Source: Istiophorus platypterus (lineage: Eukaryota > Chordata > Actinopteri > Istiophoriformes > Istiophoridae). Taken from it: a DNA stretch of 64,000 bases. The stretch lies in assembly GCA_016859345.1 (NCBI GenBank), contig CM029119.1, forward strand, positions 7,849,912-7,913,911. Direction: 5' to 3'. The position numbers were made by a program, and so were the translations under genes. This document shows, piece after piece, positions 48,001-63,000 of the stretch; position 1 is the stretch's first letter; each line of letters starts with the position of its first letter. The notes under the pieces are model-generated. The model worked only from the letters and a program-made list of their open reading frames with translations. It had not been told where the DNA came from and ran no database searches.

Positions 48001-51000
48001 CTGTTTAGCCTTAGAAACTATTAAAAACTGCTGTAAGCTGTGAGGACTCGTATACTCTATATCTCTCTTTTAGCATGCCCGTCTGTGCAGTTATGTCACC
48101 AGGTTTCTCAGGCCTAACCTCAGCTGATCAAATCCAAATCTTGAATCGACTTTGATTTGAACTAATTTCCATGGTCACAACAGTTAGTGAAGGATACACT
48201 ATGAATCTGCAGTCTAGGGCACACACTGGCTGTGTTGACATACCGTACAGGTTGTGGTGATGTCATCGCAACAGTGCACTGTTTGCCTCAATCCATGCAA
48301 CTTATTGATTTGTAGAAGTCTTTCTGGGTTGCACAGCTCTGGTTACTTAGACCATTAATAACTCATGCACTGGAAAGTATGCAATTCACAGACACATGGG
48401 CCGATTGGCAAGGTTTCAGAGCAGGAGTGGCAGAGAGTCCTATTCCACTAAATTATTTACTATCCTCTCTCCTCCACCCTGTCCTATCTGTTTCTCCCTT
48501 TTTCTCTCCTTCTGGTCACAATTTGCAGTGCTGTATTGTCAGATTAATATGCCACATATGTGCTGGCATATATTACCAAATTTAGCAAAGTGGTGTTTTT
48601 ATAAGCTTTTATATGTCATTTATAATGCCAAAAACATTTAGTGTGGTGGCTGTTTTGTTTTGTTTTGTTTTTATAACATAGACTATATCTAAAATAACTG
48701 GCTTTACAAACTGTAAATGAAAGTCCTAACTTCACTCCACCTTTATTTCATTTGTTTCATTTTGGCAACATATGTTATTGGAAGTTAGGTCTGTAGTCTC
48801 CCAGTGGACTGGTCGATTGGTACGTTGATATGCTTTTGATATGCTTTTGATATGCTTTTGTCCGATTCTCATTTAGCGGACAAGTGCCAGCATTACTTTC
48901 AAAAGAAGAGAGGTAATTCATAAATGGCCTTCGAGGATAATCCGTTATTTTCTGCGAGAGGGACAGGCTGCTTGTTAAAACTGACATGTTTCAATATTTT
49001 ATGCTGCAAATACTAGCTCAGTACCGAGTTAGTTAAACTAGAGGTATCGTGCAGATTTTTTTTCCTCACTGTCCAATCAGTTGGTTAAAGAGTGGGTATG
49101 ATTTCATTTGAACAAGATTTTCTTTGGTTGACTACCGCCTTAGTGGGGGGTACCTTTTTAATAGAGACAGGCCTGCCAGCTATGGAAATGCCTTGTCCCC
49201 TGTAGTGGCTCTGGCATGTCTTGAACAGAAAAAAGAAGTTGGTCTAGAAAATATCTGTGTCCTCTTATACCGTGTCATTATTCTAGGAGACTGCGGGCAT
49301 GTTGTTCAGACTCAAGCTATCGTTTCCTGCACAGCCCCATTCAGCACAGACTAATATCACCTAAATGGCCTGCATTGCATACGAGTCTTGAAGAGCAACT
49401 GACTAAATAAGACCAAGGGGAGCCAAAACCCTTGGGTCTACCAGCAGCTTTAGAGAACACAGTCTGTGTTCCGTTCTCTCAGTAAAATGCTATTTACATC
49501 TCTTTTTACCAGATACAGGACCCACAGTGGCTGATGCGACTCCATCTTGTTAGTCTGTCTCAGGTTACACTGCTTGTCTGCAGGTGCTTTCAACAGAGGC
49601 CTTTATTGACACATTTAAATTGGATATGGGTCGCCTCTTGTCCTTTTTTACTGTTTTATTTTGCCTGTTCTCCTCTAACCTTACATGCCATAGACCTTGA
49701 AATGCTGAGTGTAAAAGTTACATAATGTTTACTGTCACATCATACTTTGCTTGCAGGCTGTAAATATGCCAGAGTAGGGCAAATAGAACACAGAGTCTCA
49801 AATATGCTGATTGCATACTTGAGTAAACACTATTTCGGCAGAAATTTCAGTTTGTTTGTAACTAAACAAAGATATTTAGTTGGTGATAAAAGCGGAGTTT
49901 GAGTTATTCATTTTCAAAATAAAGTGAACTTAAAAACTTTTCTTAAAAAATATAACTGCATACTTTTAATCTTTTTTAAAGGACGAAAATGGAGTTCCAA
50001 AAATGCTTTTCTTCCCCCAACCTAGGTCAAATTTGAATTTTTAATTAAATAATCCAATTTACCTTTTGAGTTTTGTTTTTTTTCAGCAATTGTTAATCTA
50101 AATTTTAAATGTAAAATTACACAAAACACTGTTATCTAAAAAAAATGAAAAATAAAATTTAATATACAAAACATTCAGTAATTATTAAATTACTGTGTTA
50201 GATTGTGTCTGTATATGAGGTTATAACATGCACAGGCCAAGCAGGCACCACAATTTTCAATAAGAGACTGGTATATAGTCACCTCAGTCACGTTGTAGAT
50301 CTTCTTTGAGCTTTGTAGATATTTAAATGGGCATCAATAATGATTAAGAAAAGTACAGTTCAACATGAATTAAGTTATATCCCAAGATTGCTGTCTAATT
50401 ACCATTAAATGTTTTTGTTTTGTTTTTTTTTTTAATCCTCACAGACTCCTCAGAACTTAATTTCATATTTTGTATTTTTGTATTTTGACAACACCAATGC
50501 ATATTTGATAATGAGAAACAAATATACATTTTAAATCATACATTTTTAATTACTGGCTTTCTACTATCAGTTAATTTGTACATTAATAAGCTGAAAACTA
50601 ATCTCTCTAAGAATTTGCCTGCACAATTGAATAGGATAATTCCCTAAGAACTATCATAATACTGTATATTTTACTGTATAAAGCATTTACATTAGTCAGT
50701 TTCCTCATTGACTTCTGTTGTTTCATATACCTGCTGTTATACCTTCTTTCTGCGTCAAGGCTTTTTGTTTGTTCAGGGACACTGGTACTACACACACCAG
50801 TCTTGTGTTTGTTGAGCGTCTATTGCTGTTTGACTTACAGTGTTTATTCTGCACACATTAAAACCTGTCTTCTTCCTCTTATAACTGCAGGTCCAGAGCC
50901 ACAACTGTACAATGTAAACTACAGTCCTGGGGACGGAGCTGTGGGCTGTCCGGAGGAATACGATGAGGTGAGGCACTGTATTAGAGACTTACCCTCTCTC

Positions 51001-54000
51001 TAGTTGTGTATGAGGTCCAATTGTTGTGCTTCAGTTTACACTCGTGCACACAGCTCCACAGTGTGAAGGTCAAAAGCTGAACTCTATGTGCACTCTCACT
51101 CTTCCCACTGTAATTCACCGAGTGGCTTGCAGAGCTATCATTACCACTGTGTGAATGTTCCACCGACTGAACACCCTGGTTTGGCACGCTAGGCTTTTGG
51201 GCATTCTTTGACAAATATTGGATTAGCTGGAATGTGCTAGAGTTTTTACATGTGTGTTGATTTGTGTTTTTACAGTTGTGGTTGGCATATCTGGAATTCC
51301 TGTCTCCTCCTGTGCATGCAACTTGTATATTTAACCATCATTGTTGCAGGCCTCTGAAAAATGGAAATGTTTTTGCTATTGTGTGCACAAGCAATACAGG
51401 CCTACAGCTGTTGTTTTAGTGCTGTATGTTGCACAGCATTAGTACCCTCTATTGGTACAGTCTAGAAGCACAGGCCCATGTACTTGAGTCAAGAGTGCAA
51501 AACGATTCCCTCCACGTCAATAGATTTTACTGGCTGTATAAGTTGATATCTCATGCAGTATATTAGGTTAGGCCTTGTTAAAAGCTGTTTTACATAAAAG
51601 CAGACCTTTCATATATTATGATTGATAGAATACCATCAAGTTGAGGGTGAAATTTAGATGAAGAAAAAGATTTTCCTTTCTAGTGTTTTATAATGGTGCC
51701 CAAATGCTGTGATACAGCTCAAAGATCTTGTTTCCCCAGTAGAGTTGCCTTAGGTGTTAGACTAATATTAATTTTCAAGTACAAATGTGTGTTTCTCAAG
51801 GTTAATTTGTTTTTATTCACTAGCATTTTAATTTATATTATGTTTGGTTACATTTGCTAACCTGCTGAATTGTTTGTTTCATTTGGGTTCCTTAACCACA
51901 TGTTTTTGTTTTGTTTTTTTTTAACGCAAGTTTCCTTCATATAGTTAAAAAAAAAATGGATCAGAAAATGGCAACAAACATAAATGGCTGTGTACCCAGC
52001 AGGAAAATTAGATGTCAGTGTGAACCAACAGTAAAATACACCCTGTGATTTATGATGTATTTTCTATGCAAAATATTCTAGTTGCTGTAGCTACTGTTCA
52101 CTGGAATCTGTAAGCAGTGTTTTGGGGAAGCTTGTGCATGTTTGAAGTAGTTGCCACACCTGTGTCCATTGCCTTGTTTTTTCCTTGAGTTTCTGGCAGA
52201 AAAAGGGTTCCTCTCTCTCAATGGTGGGGCTGTTCTAGCCCTGTTTGCTTTCAAAACAGGCAAGGTAAGGCTGCTGAGCTGAGGTCTGGTATAAGCGAAA
52301 AGTAGTGCCCCATTCACCCCATTTTTCCTTAACTAAATATTTTCTACAGTCACTGACTTCCATATTTCCATCTCACATTTTATTTCTTAAATGAAACATA
52401 ACAGCAATACTAGTTGCCTTTCTAGTTGTTATAACCAATGTTTTGGTTCTACCAAAATCTTAGTATGCGCTCACACTGCCTCTGAGTTTGAGAGCTAACA
52501 GCATGTTAGTTTTCTGTTGGCACACAGTCAAAATGTTATGGCAGGTTGTTAGGATGTACAGTATATTCCTCATTCCCTGTGCAGTCTGAGAAATGTAGAA
52601 CATAGCTTAATGACTTATACGGTTAGACTGGGCCAGTGAAGTGAAGCTCCCAGGAGCCAAGAAAGATTAAACACTTATTCAGCTGATCGTGTGCTGTTTT
52701 GACCCGGGGCTGAAGGCTGGTAGTAGTTGAGCATTAGCGCTGACTTCTGATACTCTTTGGACTTTGTCTCTGTCTCCACCCCTCTGACAACCCATTGGAT
52801 CTGGATGAGGTGTTAAAGTATTTCCCATTTTTCCAACATACGCTCACACTCACTCTCTCCACGAGTGAAGGTGCGGAGTTATTAGGAAGCTCTCATGGCA
52901 GGCCAGCTTTCCTGTCACTGAGACTGGACACAGAGAATGGTTCTAGGCATGTTGGATAGCCCTCTGGGCCCTGCGTCTGCTGATGCTTCACTTATAATGG
53001 TACGTTTTGCCTTCCAACATGACTCCCCTTTCTTTTCTTGTTCTTTTTTTTTTGTCATGTATCCGGGGTTTATGTGAATGTTTGATATTCAGTGCTGGGA
53101 CATTCTCAAGCTTGCTCATTTTATCTGTTGTTAGCTTTTTTTCTCACATGCAAAATAATCCTGATTTTTAATTACAACTGATGGCATTCTGTAGACATTA
53201 TTGAAATTACATAAGAATGCGTAGACTTGTTTGTTTTTAGAATGATGGCAATGGCTTTTTGAGCACTACCACTTTTTTGCTGTATAGGAGCAAGGTCTTT
53301 TTCTTAAAGCCATGTTATTGTTTTAATTGGAAAATAAAATATATACAGAATCTACTTGTTCCATTCACATTCATGCCCTGCTTTTACCTTGGATAATTAT
53401 TTGGGTAAGTATAGATTTGTACATTTACTGCTTTGTTGGCACTCTGTAAGTTGATTATTGTTGTTCTATTTCTTTTACTGCAGCAAAATGAGGTGACTGA
53501 CAGCGCATACCTGGGCTCCGAGAGCACATACAGTGAGTGTGAGACCTTCACTGATGAGGACACAGGGGTCCTTGTACCCCCTGAGATGCATGACGATGTG
53601 GAGACGGACAGTGGTATTGAGGCCACACTGCACGACCCTGAAGATGGCAGAAATAGGTTGGTATAAATTTCACCCGTGGCCATATGCACAATGTCAATTT
53701 TGGCCAACATGCCTCTATTTCCTGGACATATATGTCCTCTGCTGTGCATTTGGCAATGACAAGGGGGTGTTGTGATCCTGACTGACTTGTGTCATGCATC
53801 AATTGTAATCCACTTGTAACGAGGACCAGATCAACATCTGTTTTAAAATCGCTGCTGGCTGCAGAATTCACGGTTAATATGTTTCAAATCTGCAGCTACG
53901 GGGTGAGCATTGGAGTTTCCTTGCACTGACCTTTCACACAGGTCATGTGGTTTAAGAGTCTTGTGTGCTCGGTGCTGGATCGCTCAGCTTCTTTTTGGGT

Positions 54001-57000
54001 CACCAGACAGGCAGATTAAACAGAGGCAATAGACAGCCACAACTTTATGACTTAGTGTCTTGAATTCCTTTGGATCCACTAGTGTTGAGAAAGTCAGTTT
54101 GACATACAGTATTTCACTATTATTCTGTGTATGGCATCCTCATTTTCTCCTCAGTTGTCCTTTAAATACAACTGCTCATGTACTCATACACCTACATCAT
54201 CACAGGCAGTTTGAGGCAGCATTTTATGTTAGTGAGGAAATTCACTGTTGAAGTTTTCTGTGCGGCTGAATAGGAAAATTCATTCAGAGATGACTTGAAA
54301 TGTGCAGAATGTAAGCACGAGAAGCCTTGAACACAAAGTCCTTCCACCATTTTCTACCAATGTTGGTATGTCTAAGTGGATGGTTTGTATCGGCTGAAAA
54401 GAGACTGAGAGCTTCTCATACCCTTTGAATTATGGTATAAACTGTTAATGATAACACTAAGGGTTTTGTTATTGTATTTTTGATATAGTATTTAGGACAA
54501 ACACAAGGGAGGAAATGCAAAACAGTGAGACCTTATCTGCTGACTCTGTGACCTGTCTCTCCGGCTTGATGACGGAGTGGAGTGGTCTGCCTGACATAGA
54601 TGTGTTTGGACTTCCCATTCCACGACTGAGCCTTGAATTCCAGGAAGTGTTGAGTTAGCTCTTTTTTGTTGTTTTCCCTTTTTCCCCCCCTTTCTTTGGC
54701 ATAGACTAATCTGATTCTCTCACTTTGACTGACTCATACCAGTCATCTAATGACTGCAACCCAATACTCATACTGCATGACTCTATGACCCTTTTTTCTT
54801 CCTTCAGCAGTGTGTACTAAAAACTTGGGAAGTCGTTGCTGACTTGCCCCCTAGAATGAAACCACACTCTTGATTTGTCATCTTGACAGTCTGTTGAGTT
54901 TATGTAAAAAAACATGGACAGGCTTTTCAAAGTCAAAAACACTTTGCTACTTACAGTGATTCAACATTGACCAATTTTAATTTAACAAAAACGCTACCAA
55001 CTAAACTGAGGTTAGTAGGGCTATACAGCCTGGTTAGCCAAATGAACCCTAGAAGCTTGCAGCAGCTAAGACGTAGTCAGAGTAGGAGAATATGCACTGG
55101 ACTGGGGATTAAGAATCTAAAAGGATTAGCCTCCCCCACCCTCCTCTGTCCTACCCCGGTGTCCCCACACGCATTCGTTCCTTGGAAGGTCAGCAGGACT
55201 GTCTGTTGGCCGTTGCTTAGCCTCAAATCTGATTAACACACTCACACTCAACCCTTTCTGGTACAGCCTCAAGTCTGTTGGGTGGCACAGACAATACACC
55301 ATAAGCCATGTGATGCTGTAGATTGGCAGCTCATTCGGACCACAGACTTGGCCAGATCCTTTTTTTCTCCAAGTGGAGAGTCTTAGTTTTGTTTTAAATT
55401 GGTGTAACCTGTGAAACTTCAGGATTCCACTCTGGTTGTCTGGGGTTTTAACTCCAGTTGCTCCACGGCTTTCACGCCAGGGCAGTGGAGGGCGTGTAAA
55501 GATGCGTTCTCTCTCTTCACCATCGCTCTGTGTGAGGGACCTCAATATGGGGCCAAGTAGTAAGAGCCTGGGCAAAGGGTGAGTTGCTTCAAAATGATTG
55601 TTCTACTATCCATTTCAGCCTAATCTTTGTATAGGGCATTACTGCAGCTGAAAATGTACTGTTGTGGGATTTAGTGAGACTAAAGAGTAGGTAAAGCCAA
55701 ATTATAGTCTTAAATGTTTTTGTTTTTGTTTTGCTTGGTTATAATTTTTTTGTTTGTGTGTGTAACAAATTGTGATTTTTAGGATTTCGCACTGTAAATT
55801 GAGGCAGTGTTTTATACTTGCCTTTTTCTTGTAAAGAAGCAAAATGGGCTTTGTCATTGTGTGCTGAGAAAGCAAACTTTTCTGCTGATTTGGACATCCT
55901 CGTCCTGTATGCTTAAGACATCTAACATATCCTGTTGGACAACAGGAAAGGCTAGCTTTCCTGTTAAATGTAGATCAAGGAGTTCAAGCTCTTATAAGTC
56001 TATCAAAATACACAGCACAGACTTCTAGATCCATCCAATAGATTACTGTTTGGATGTGTAAAATAACCAGCTGATTATAAAGGTCGAAGTCGCAGCTCTT
56101 TTTTTTTCAGCACCGTCGAGCTTGACCCACATCATGTCTTAAGTGTTGCCACTGTGGTTCTGCACTACCAGCAATGCAAAGGACAATTTGTTTCTGCCAA
56201 AGCAGCCTTCAGGATTAAAGTAAGAGATTACCTTTAAAGTAAAGTGATCGTTGAACTTGTCCAGATTGCTGTTCTTTCTGGGGGTGGGGTTAATTGTACT
56301 TGTGTTGGATTTACAGTAGGCTATGGTCATTTCCATTTCCAACCCTCAGCCAGCCACTTCAGAACTTCTTACCCAGATTGTGTAGCTCAAGTAAAATAGC
56401 ATGTTTGTATATTTGGCTGGACCACAAATGCAAATGTCTTTTGCTGACTGAATGGCTGGCTGTTTGACTGACCGACTGACTGACTGACTGACCAACCAAC
56501 TGGATAAATTACACCACTGGTCAGCCGAATGCCATGTGACTGAGTGACGACAAGCGCAGAGTGTTGCACCCGTCGCATGTTGGAGCCTCTCCATTGGCCG
56601 TAGCTCTTTCAAAATTAATAGTCCATATGTCGCTACATTTACTGACTTCTCAGACCCCCTTTTTTTCAAATAAGAAAAAAAAGCACCTAGCGACAAATCT
56701 TTAACTCATATTATCAGATGACATTATGGTTATAAAATTGGGATTTTTGCAGTGCAGAGCATCAACTTGGAAGGAACTTTTGGTTGACGTAGAGTAAATG
56801 GGCCACATTTCAGTCGCTATTTCACAGTTGGTCCATCGTCTGACAGCAGAAACAGAGAAACATTAAATGAGAGGAGCTTTTTGGGGAATTCAGCTGTGTT
56901 AAAATACTGTTCATATGAGCACAGAGAGTAGGAAAGAAGCAAACAAATAAGGGCTGGAACTGGCTGACTTTAGGCAGAATGCAAATATATAACATCATGG

Positions 57001-60000
57001 AGCCATAAATATGTTGATTAATGTATTACATCACCTAGTGACATTTAGCGTCTTTCATGCAGGCTTTAGCTACTTTCCACTGAAAGTCGTTAACCGCAAT
57101 TCCACAACAGTTTTCAGCTAAGTCGTCAATTTAACACATTGACTATAAATGACCAAACATATACTAGTTTATGACCTAGTCTTGTTTTTAAATGGAGTCA
57201 GAAGATGGTTCTTGTTTGGTTTGGCTGAGATTATGGTTTCCTAAATGGATGGTTATGTGTTATGTGTCTATTTATGCCCATTTGGCCGTCCATTTTTATC
57301 CCGTCTTAAGCTGAGACATTTTCCTCTTTTTTTGTCTAGTACCTAAAGTTAGCTGTGCTGTTGTTGTATACACAAGTGAGAACACACACACACACCCACA
57401 CACACACACACACACAAACACACACAGTAATCCATTCTTATGTGTCCCTCAGGTTTTCCCTGACGTCTGAGCTCCATAATCACTCACTGGTGACGGTCAT
57501 CGGTGGAGAGGAGGAGCACTTTGAGGACTTTGGTGAAAGTAATACCTCAGAGTTGCTCCTGGAAACCAGTGTGGAAGGGACTGAGGGGGTGGGTGATTCC
57601 CCTCTTGTGCAGCCCCTGGAGCAGGTCAATGGCTCCTCACTACTCTCCCCTAGGTAAGAGCTTTTCTTACCTAGACAGGGTCATGTTTTGAGTAATTCTG
57701 ACAAAAACATGTTGTGCTCTATATTTCAAAAACGACCTTGTCCTCCTACAAAATTAGACAGCCCAAAGATTATTTAATTGATATGAATACTTATAAAATG
57801 TGCATGAGGCTGTCAGATCCCACCTTTTTTGTTATTAACTCTTCCTGATAGGAGCTTTGACACTGTTACATTCTCAGCTGCACTATCCAGGTTCTAAATC
57901 CCTCTATGTATGTTCTTATGAGAAAGTGTTTCTCTTCTAACAAAGACAGTGAGTTTGAACATAGATAAGAGGTATCTGGAGACATCCTCACTGTCCCTAT
58001 CTGTCTCCCATTCTCGGTGAAGTGCAAGATAAATAGAGTGAATACAAAGTTCATGTGGACAGACTGCTGGATGTTTTGTTGCGCTGACATCTTAGGGGCT
58101 ATCAACAAGCTTTGCCCTGAGCTGCAGTGGTACAGACAGAGGTTGACTTTAGTAGTGTAACATGTCGGTCAAACACTGAAATACATACATACGCACACAT
58201 ACAAATACACATACCCTCCTCCCTATGGCACAATTAATTTCTGTTACAGCCCATACTATAGCCTTTTCCCAGTCATCTTTTCCTCCCTTCTCCATTTTCA
58301 TCAGAGACTCTTAAGCCGGATAATGCATAATTCCCACCTCGGTGATATTTCCAGTGATTCGCCTTGCCAGAAAGCTCTTGACAGCAGCCCAGTTTTTGTA
58401 GCACACTGACAATATGGAAATAAGATGATCGCTGAGATATAGCCTCACTGTTTATTACTACCCATTTATAGGAGTCAGTGTTATCATTACAGAAAGGCTA
58501 ACATAGCAAAACTACTTGATTATATGTAACATGGTGTTTGGATATTAACTTTAATGATCCTCATATATTATAAGTAGTGTAATTATAACACAAAGTAGTA
58601 AAAAGATACATTCAAGTAAATAGAATAAATTTAAGAATATACTAACTGAAGGTTAAATACACATATTCTAATAAGAGTTTTGAGTCCTGAAATAATATAA
58701 TAATGAAATTGAATTATTATTGTGACATCTTATGTAGTTTTTTTATGGGGGGATTCTTAATAAATTGAAATAGGAGAAACCTTACGTGAGAGATTAAATC
58801 ACATACAAGTTGAACAGAAATCTGTAACTGCATCCCACAAACTTCACCCACTCAGTGTGAATGCGTCATCATTGCTGGTGCATGTACGAGTGCTGCCTAC
58901 GCACACCCCTCATTTATCTTTCGACATATTACAGCACTTTGAATAAAGAGGCACACACTCACACTTGGGCTCTACACAAACACACATCACTCCAGCATTT
59001 TTTATACAAAGTCATCCTTAACACTGTCAGCAGAAAATAGCTCCTTGCCATGGTGCATATGACCATCAAGTGACACTCACTCAAAGTCTACCATGTAACG
59101 CAGTGTTTCTGCCTACATTAACAAGAACCTGTGCCAGTTTGTTGCGTAACTCAGACCTGACTCATCTCCTGAATGAACAATTAGCTGGTAGAGGTGATGT
59201 GAGGAGAAGGTACAAACTACCAACTATGAAATCAGCAGCTACTTATTTAATTTTTGTTACTTTGGTTTATTTAGATAAACATTCTCTGGGTTGTCTGAGC
59301 TCTCTGCAACGATCCCAAGGTTGAATGGAAAAGAATGGCTCCAATGGGGAATAAAAATCTTATCAGTGCTGAAAAGAGATCAACACATTCTTTCGTCTAG
59401 AATGTTTTGTTTCCTTACACAGTAAATCGCAACCACACACTGCACAGTCTGTTCACGTCTCCCTCCTATTGAGGCCCTCACACTGTACGCTTTCAAACTC
59501 TTTCACTAATACCCTCTGCCACCTCAGAGGTGTCCTGTCCCACCTCAGTGCACCCCCCTCTTCCTCCTTCTTGTCTGTCACTCACCACTTCCTCCTCCTC
59601 TTCCTCCTTGTTTCCTCTTTCCAGTGCACCTGCTCCTCTCCCTGACTGCTTTCAGAGCTTCCTCAGGGAGGAGGCGCTGGACTTTTTCTGTAGCCAGTGT
59701 CACAAACAAATAAGTCGTCTCGAGGACCTCTCCACTCGCCTCAATTTCCTAGAGATGACTAGGTAACACATCATTCACAACTCCGACTAAGCTGTGTGAA
59801 TGTGTTTGCAGTGCTGAATAGATACAGTATCACGCATGTTCTAATAATGTGTTTTTGGTGTGTTCGACTAGCAACAACATGGTGTGTGCTTTGTTATGGT
59901 CTGTACATGCACATACACATTGTTATATTTTGTGGGTTTGTTTCAATCTCATCATGCCTCACACTGTTCCCAGTCATTTTTCATCTGCACCATATTTTTG

Positions 60001-63000
60001 TGTGTGAGTTGCAATGTTAGCACTTAGCATTTATTGATGGAAAAAGTATGGAATTTCAGTGACTGTGTTGAACTTTTAACATGGTGGTAGCCAGTTCCTT
60101 CTGATTGCTACAATCTGTATGATTTCTGATTTGTTACGCATACGTTATCATCTTGCTCATCTGGGAAAACAAAGCTTAATTGAATATACATGTTTAGTTC
60201 ATTTGAAAGTGGTTATAGAAATGGGAAACCCTAACCTTGAGTATTTTAGGTAAGTGGTGTCAATTTCACCATCTTTTGTTCTTCATGTCATTAAATTCAT
60301 GCTTCATTTAAGTTGTTGCAAAATGGCATCTGGTAGTGGAGTAAAGCTTTTCAAAGAACCAGCTTTTATCAGAACAAAATTGCTGATCCAGGATAACTGA
60401 CCAGTAACTGTATTATAGAATCTTTGTAACTCTGTTTACTAACTGTATGAATTTTAGACAAGACATGTTGTGGACTTTAAAATATTAAATAACTAACTTA
60501 ATGATTTTATAAATCTACAAGCCTCCAAATTGAGATAGTTTTGTAAGTTTCTATAATGCAGTCTGTTACAGGTCTGTTAAGCCAAACAAATCCTAGATCA
60601 GGGATTGTATAGCTTTGTATGTGCTGCTGTGTTTGTTTTAGATTGCTTTTATGTGTGAATACTTTCTATCTCAAGTTTTGTTAAAACTCTAGTAATGGAC
60701 TGGTAAAAACCATCCCATCATGCCCCTTTTTCCATAAAGGGGCTCTGCTGCTAGCAAAGAGAGGGACTTGGGGGGGACAAGAGGACCAGTAGGAGATGGT
60801 GTCTCTTTCCTCTTTCCTTTTTCTTTTCCTGACCATTTTTCCTGTTGTTCTGTCTCCCCATCCAGTGCTGGAAAGAGGTTGTCTAGCAAGAAAGTAGCAA
60901 GGTAAGCTAAATAGTTGCTTTAAATTCACCAGTCAAGGTCTTATATTTCCAGTATGATTGTAATAGATAGTTGTGTTTGGCATAAAAAAATCCCAGTTTA
61001 TCAAATGTGAACTTGCTCCAAGTTATTTTTTCCCCTCCACATGCAGACATCTCCTCCAGAACAGCTCGATGACTCTAGACACCATGAGCGACTTGACACG
61101 AGACATCCTGGAGCTCGCAGACAACGACATCACAGACAAGGTGACAAAGTTAACTGATAATCCATTTTGTCCAATAACCTGTCCTTACATCCCTGTGGTT
61201 ACAGACATTTGAATTGTTGTTTGGCTAACCCTGAAATGTTTACCTTTCCCAGGTGCTCCTCCTTGAACGTCGAGTAGCCGAACTAGAGAAGGAGTCAGAG
61301 GCCTCGGGGGAGCAGCATGCGCGGCTGCGACAGGAGAACCTTCAACTGGTGCACCGGGCTAATGCCCTGGAGGAGCAACTAAAGGAGCAGGAGGTCCATG
61401 CTGACGAGCAGCTACAGCAAGAGACCCGTCGCCACAAGGAGGCCCTGAGCAAGCTGGAAAGGGAGAGAGGGCTGGAGCTGGAAAACCTGCAGGCCAGGTC
61501 AGCACATGAGGAAAGACCTGACTTTGGTGGCAGCATGAAAATATCAAAATATAATTATTTACTATACAGAAGATCAATTTATGTTCTGTGTATGATTTGC
61601 CCTTGACACCTGGTTTATTCTATACAATTATATACCTTCAAACTTCATTATAATGCTTAAAAAATGTTTAAAACCATAAGAAATAGAAAATCAGTCCTCA
61701 GCCTTTAAAATGTTTTTTGATATTTTGTGATTATTTTAACTGGATATTCATTTATCTTGTGATTCCCTGTTGACTTTTTTAGGTTGTGCTTTTTGGTGTT
61801 TTTGTTTTGTTTGATCAAGGGTACATTAAAAACACATTTGTTCATTTTGACACCAGTGGTTGACATACTGTTTTCTGGAGGAAGAGTGCTTCCATTCTGC
61901 CACCTTCTGGCATTTATCTGCAACTGAACATAAGCTGTCTTTATATAAAACGAAATTGTGAACAATTAACAAACAGTTTAGTCATATCAGTTGTTTCTTT
62001 GTGGTTATGATTTTTGACATGGCTGTGGATGACAGACTAAAGGAATTGTGTTTGTTTCTCAGGCTGCAGCAACTGGATGAGGAGAACAGCGAGCTGCGTT
62101 CCTGTGTTCCTTGTCTCCGAGCAAACATCGAAAGACTAGAGGAGGTGAGAGCAATAATACCTTGGCTCCTGGTTTCATCTTCCTTAATTGAGCTCATAAT
62201 GCATTAGTCTTTTTTTTTAGTTCCCCTTGTCTCAATACTTGTTTTTTATCCTCAACTTCTTTTGCTTTATTTTATTTTTGGTTTGTTTGTATTTTTCAAT
62301 TTTCCAGGAAAAGAGGAAGTTGCAAGATGACACAGAATCCATGTCTGACAGGCTGAAGGATGAGACGGAGTCCCGCAGAAAGATGGGTGACAAGCTGAGC
62401 CATGAGCGCCACCAGAGTCAGAAGGAGAAGGAGTGCACACAGGAGGTGGAACTGGTTTATCTATGTACAAAATAAACAAAACTCTGTGTACAAAATATTA
62501 AAATACAGTACAGTGTTATACAGCGTGACTGTCATTTGGCAAAATTCCTGTCTAGAGTATATCCTTACTTTAAAGAAGAGTTTTTGCCCTATACCCCTCA
62601 TTTTATATCATTCCTAATGACTTTACTAACTAATGTCTCTTGATGTGTTTCTGTCCCAGCTAATTGAAGACCTACGTAAGCAGCTTGAGCACCTACAGCT
62701 GTTCAAGTTGGAGGCAGAAGCAAAGAGAGGACGCACACCGGGCGCGGGGCTGCAGGAGTATCAGACCCGCACCCGCGAAGCCGAGCTGGAGCAAGAGATC
62801 AAACGACTCAAACAGGTAGCGCAAACATTTTCCCTTATTTCTCTGCCTCTTGACTCAATTCCTGTAGCTTTTTCTCATGTCACTCTAACCAGGCTGTTTT
62901 GACTTGGAGTAATGATTTAGCATAGTGCCTTTAATGTTTTATGAGGTCTTACATTTGACTTGACCCCCTCCAGGACAACCGCAGCCTGAAGGAGCAGAAT

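Larger units (their letters stand above)
53657..57452 (+). other. rab11fip3 intron 4
   Basis: Intronic. It contains a GACT tandem run (about 56468-56492), a CA microsatellite next to the exon 5 acceptor (57381-57426) and a CpG-enriched block with a candidate first exon at 55126-55578, listed separately. Confidence 0.55.

Noticed and set aside
55126..55575. 149-codon minus-strand open frame in rab11fip3 intron 4
   Set aside because: No family resemblance; better explained by the CpG-enriched block with a plus-strand candidate first exon.
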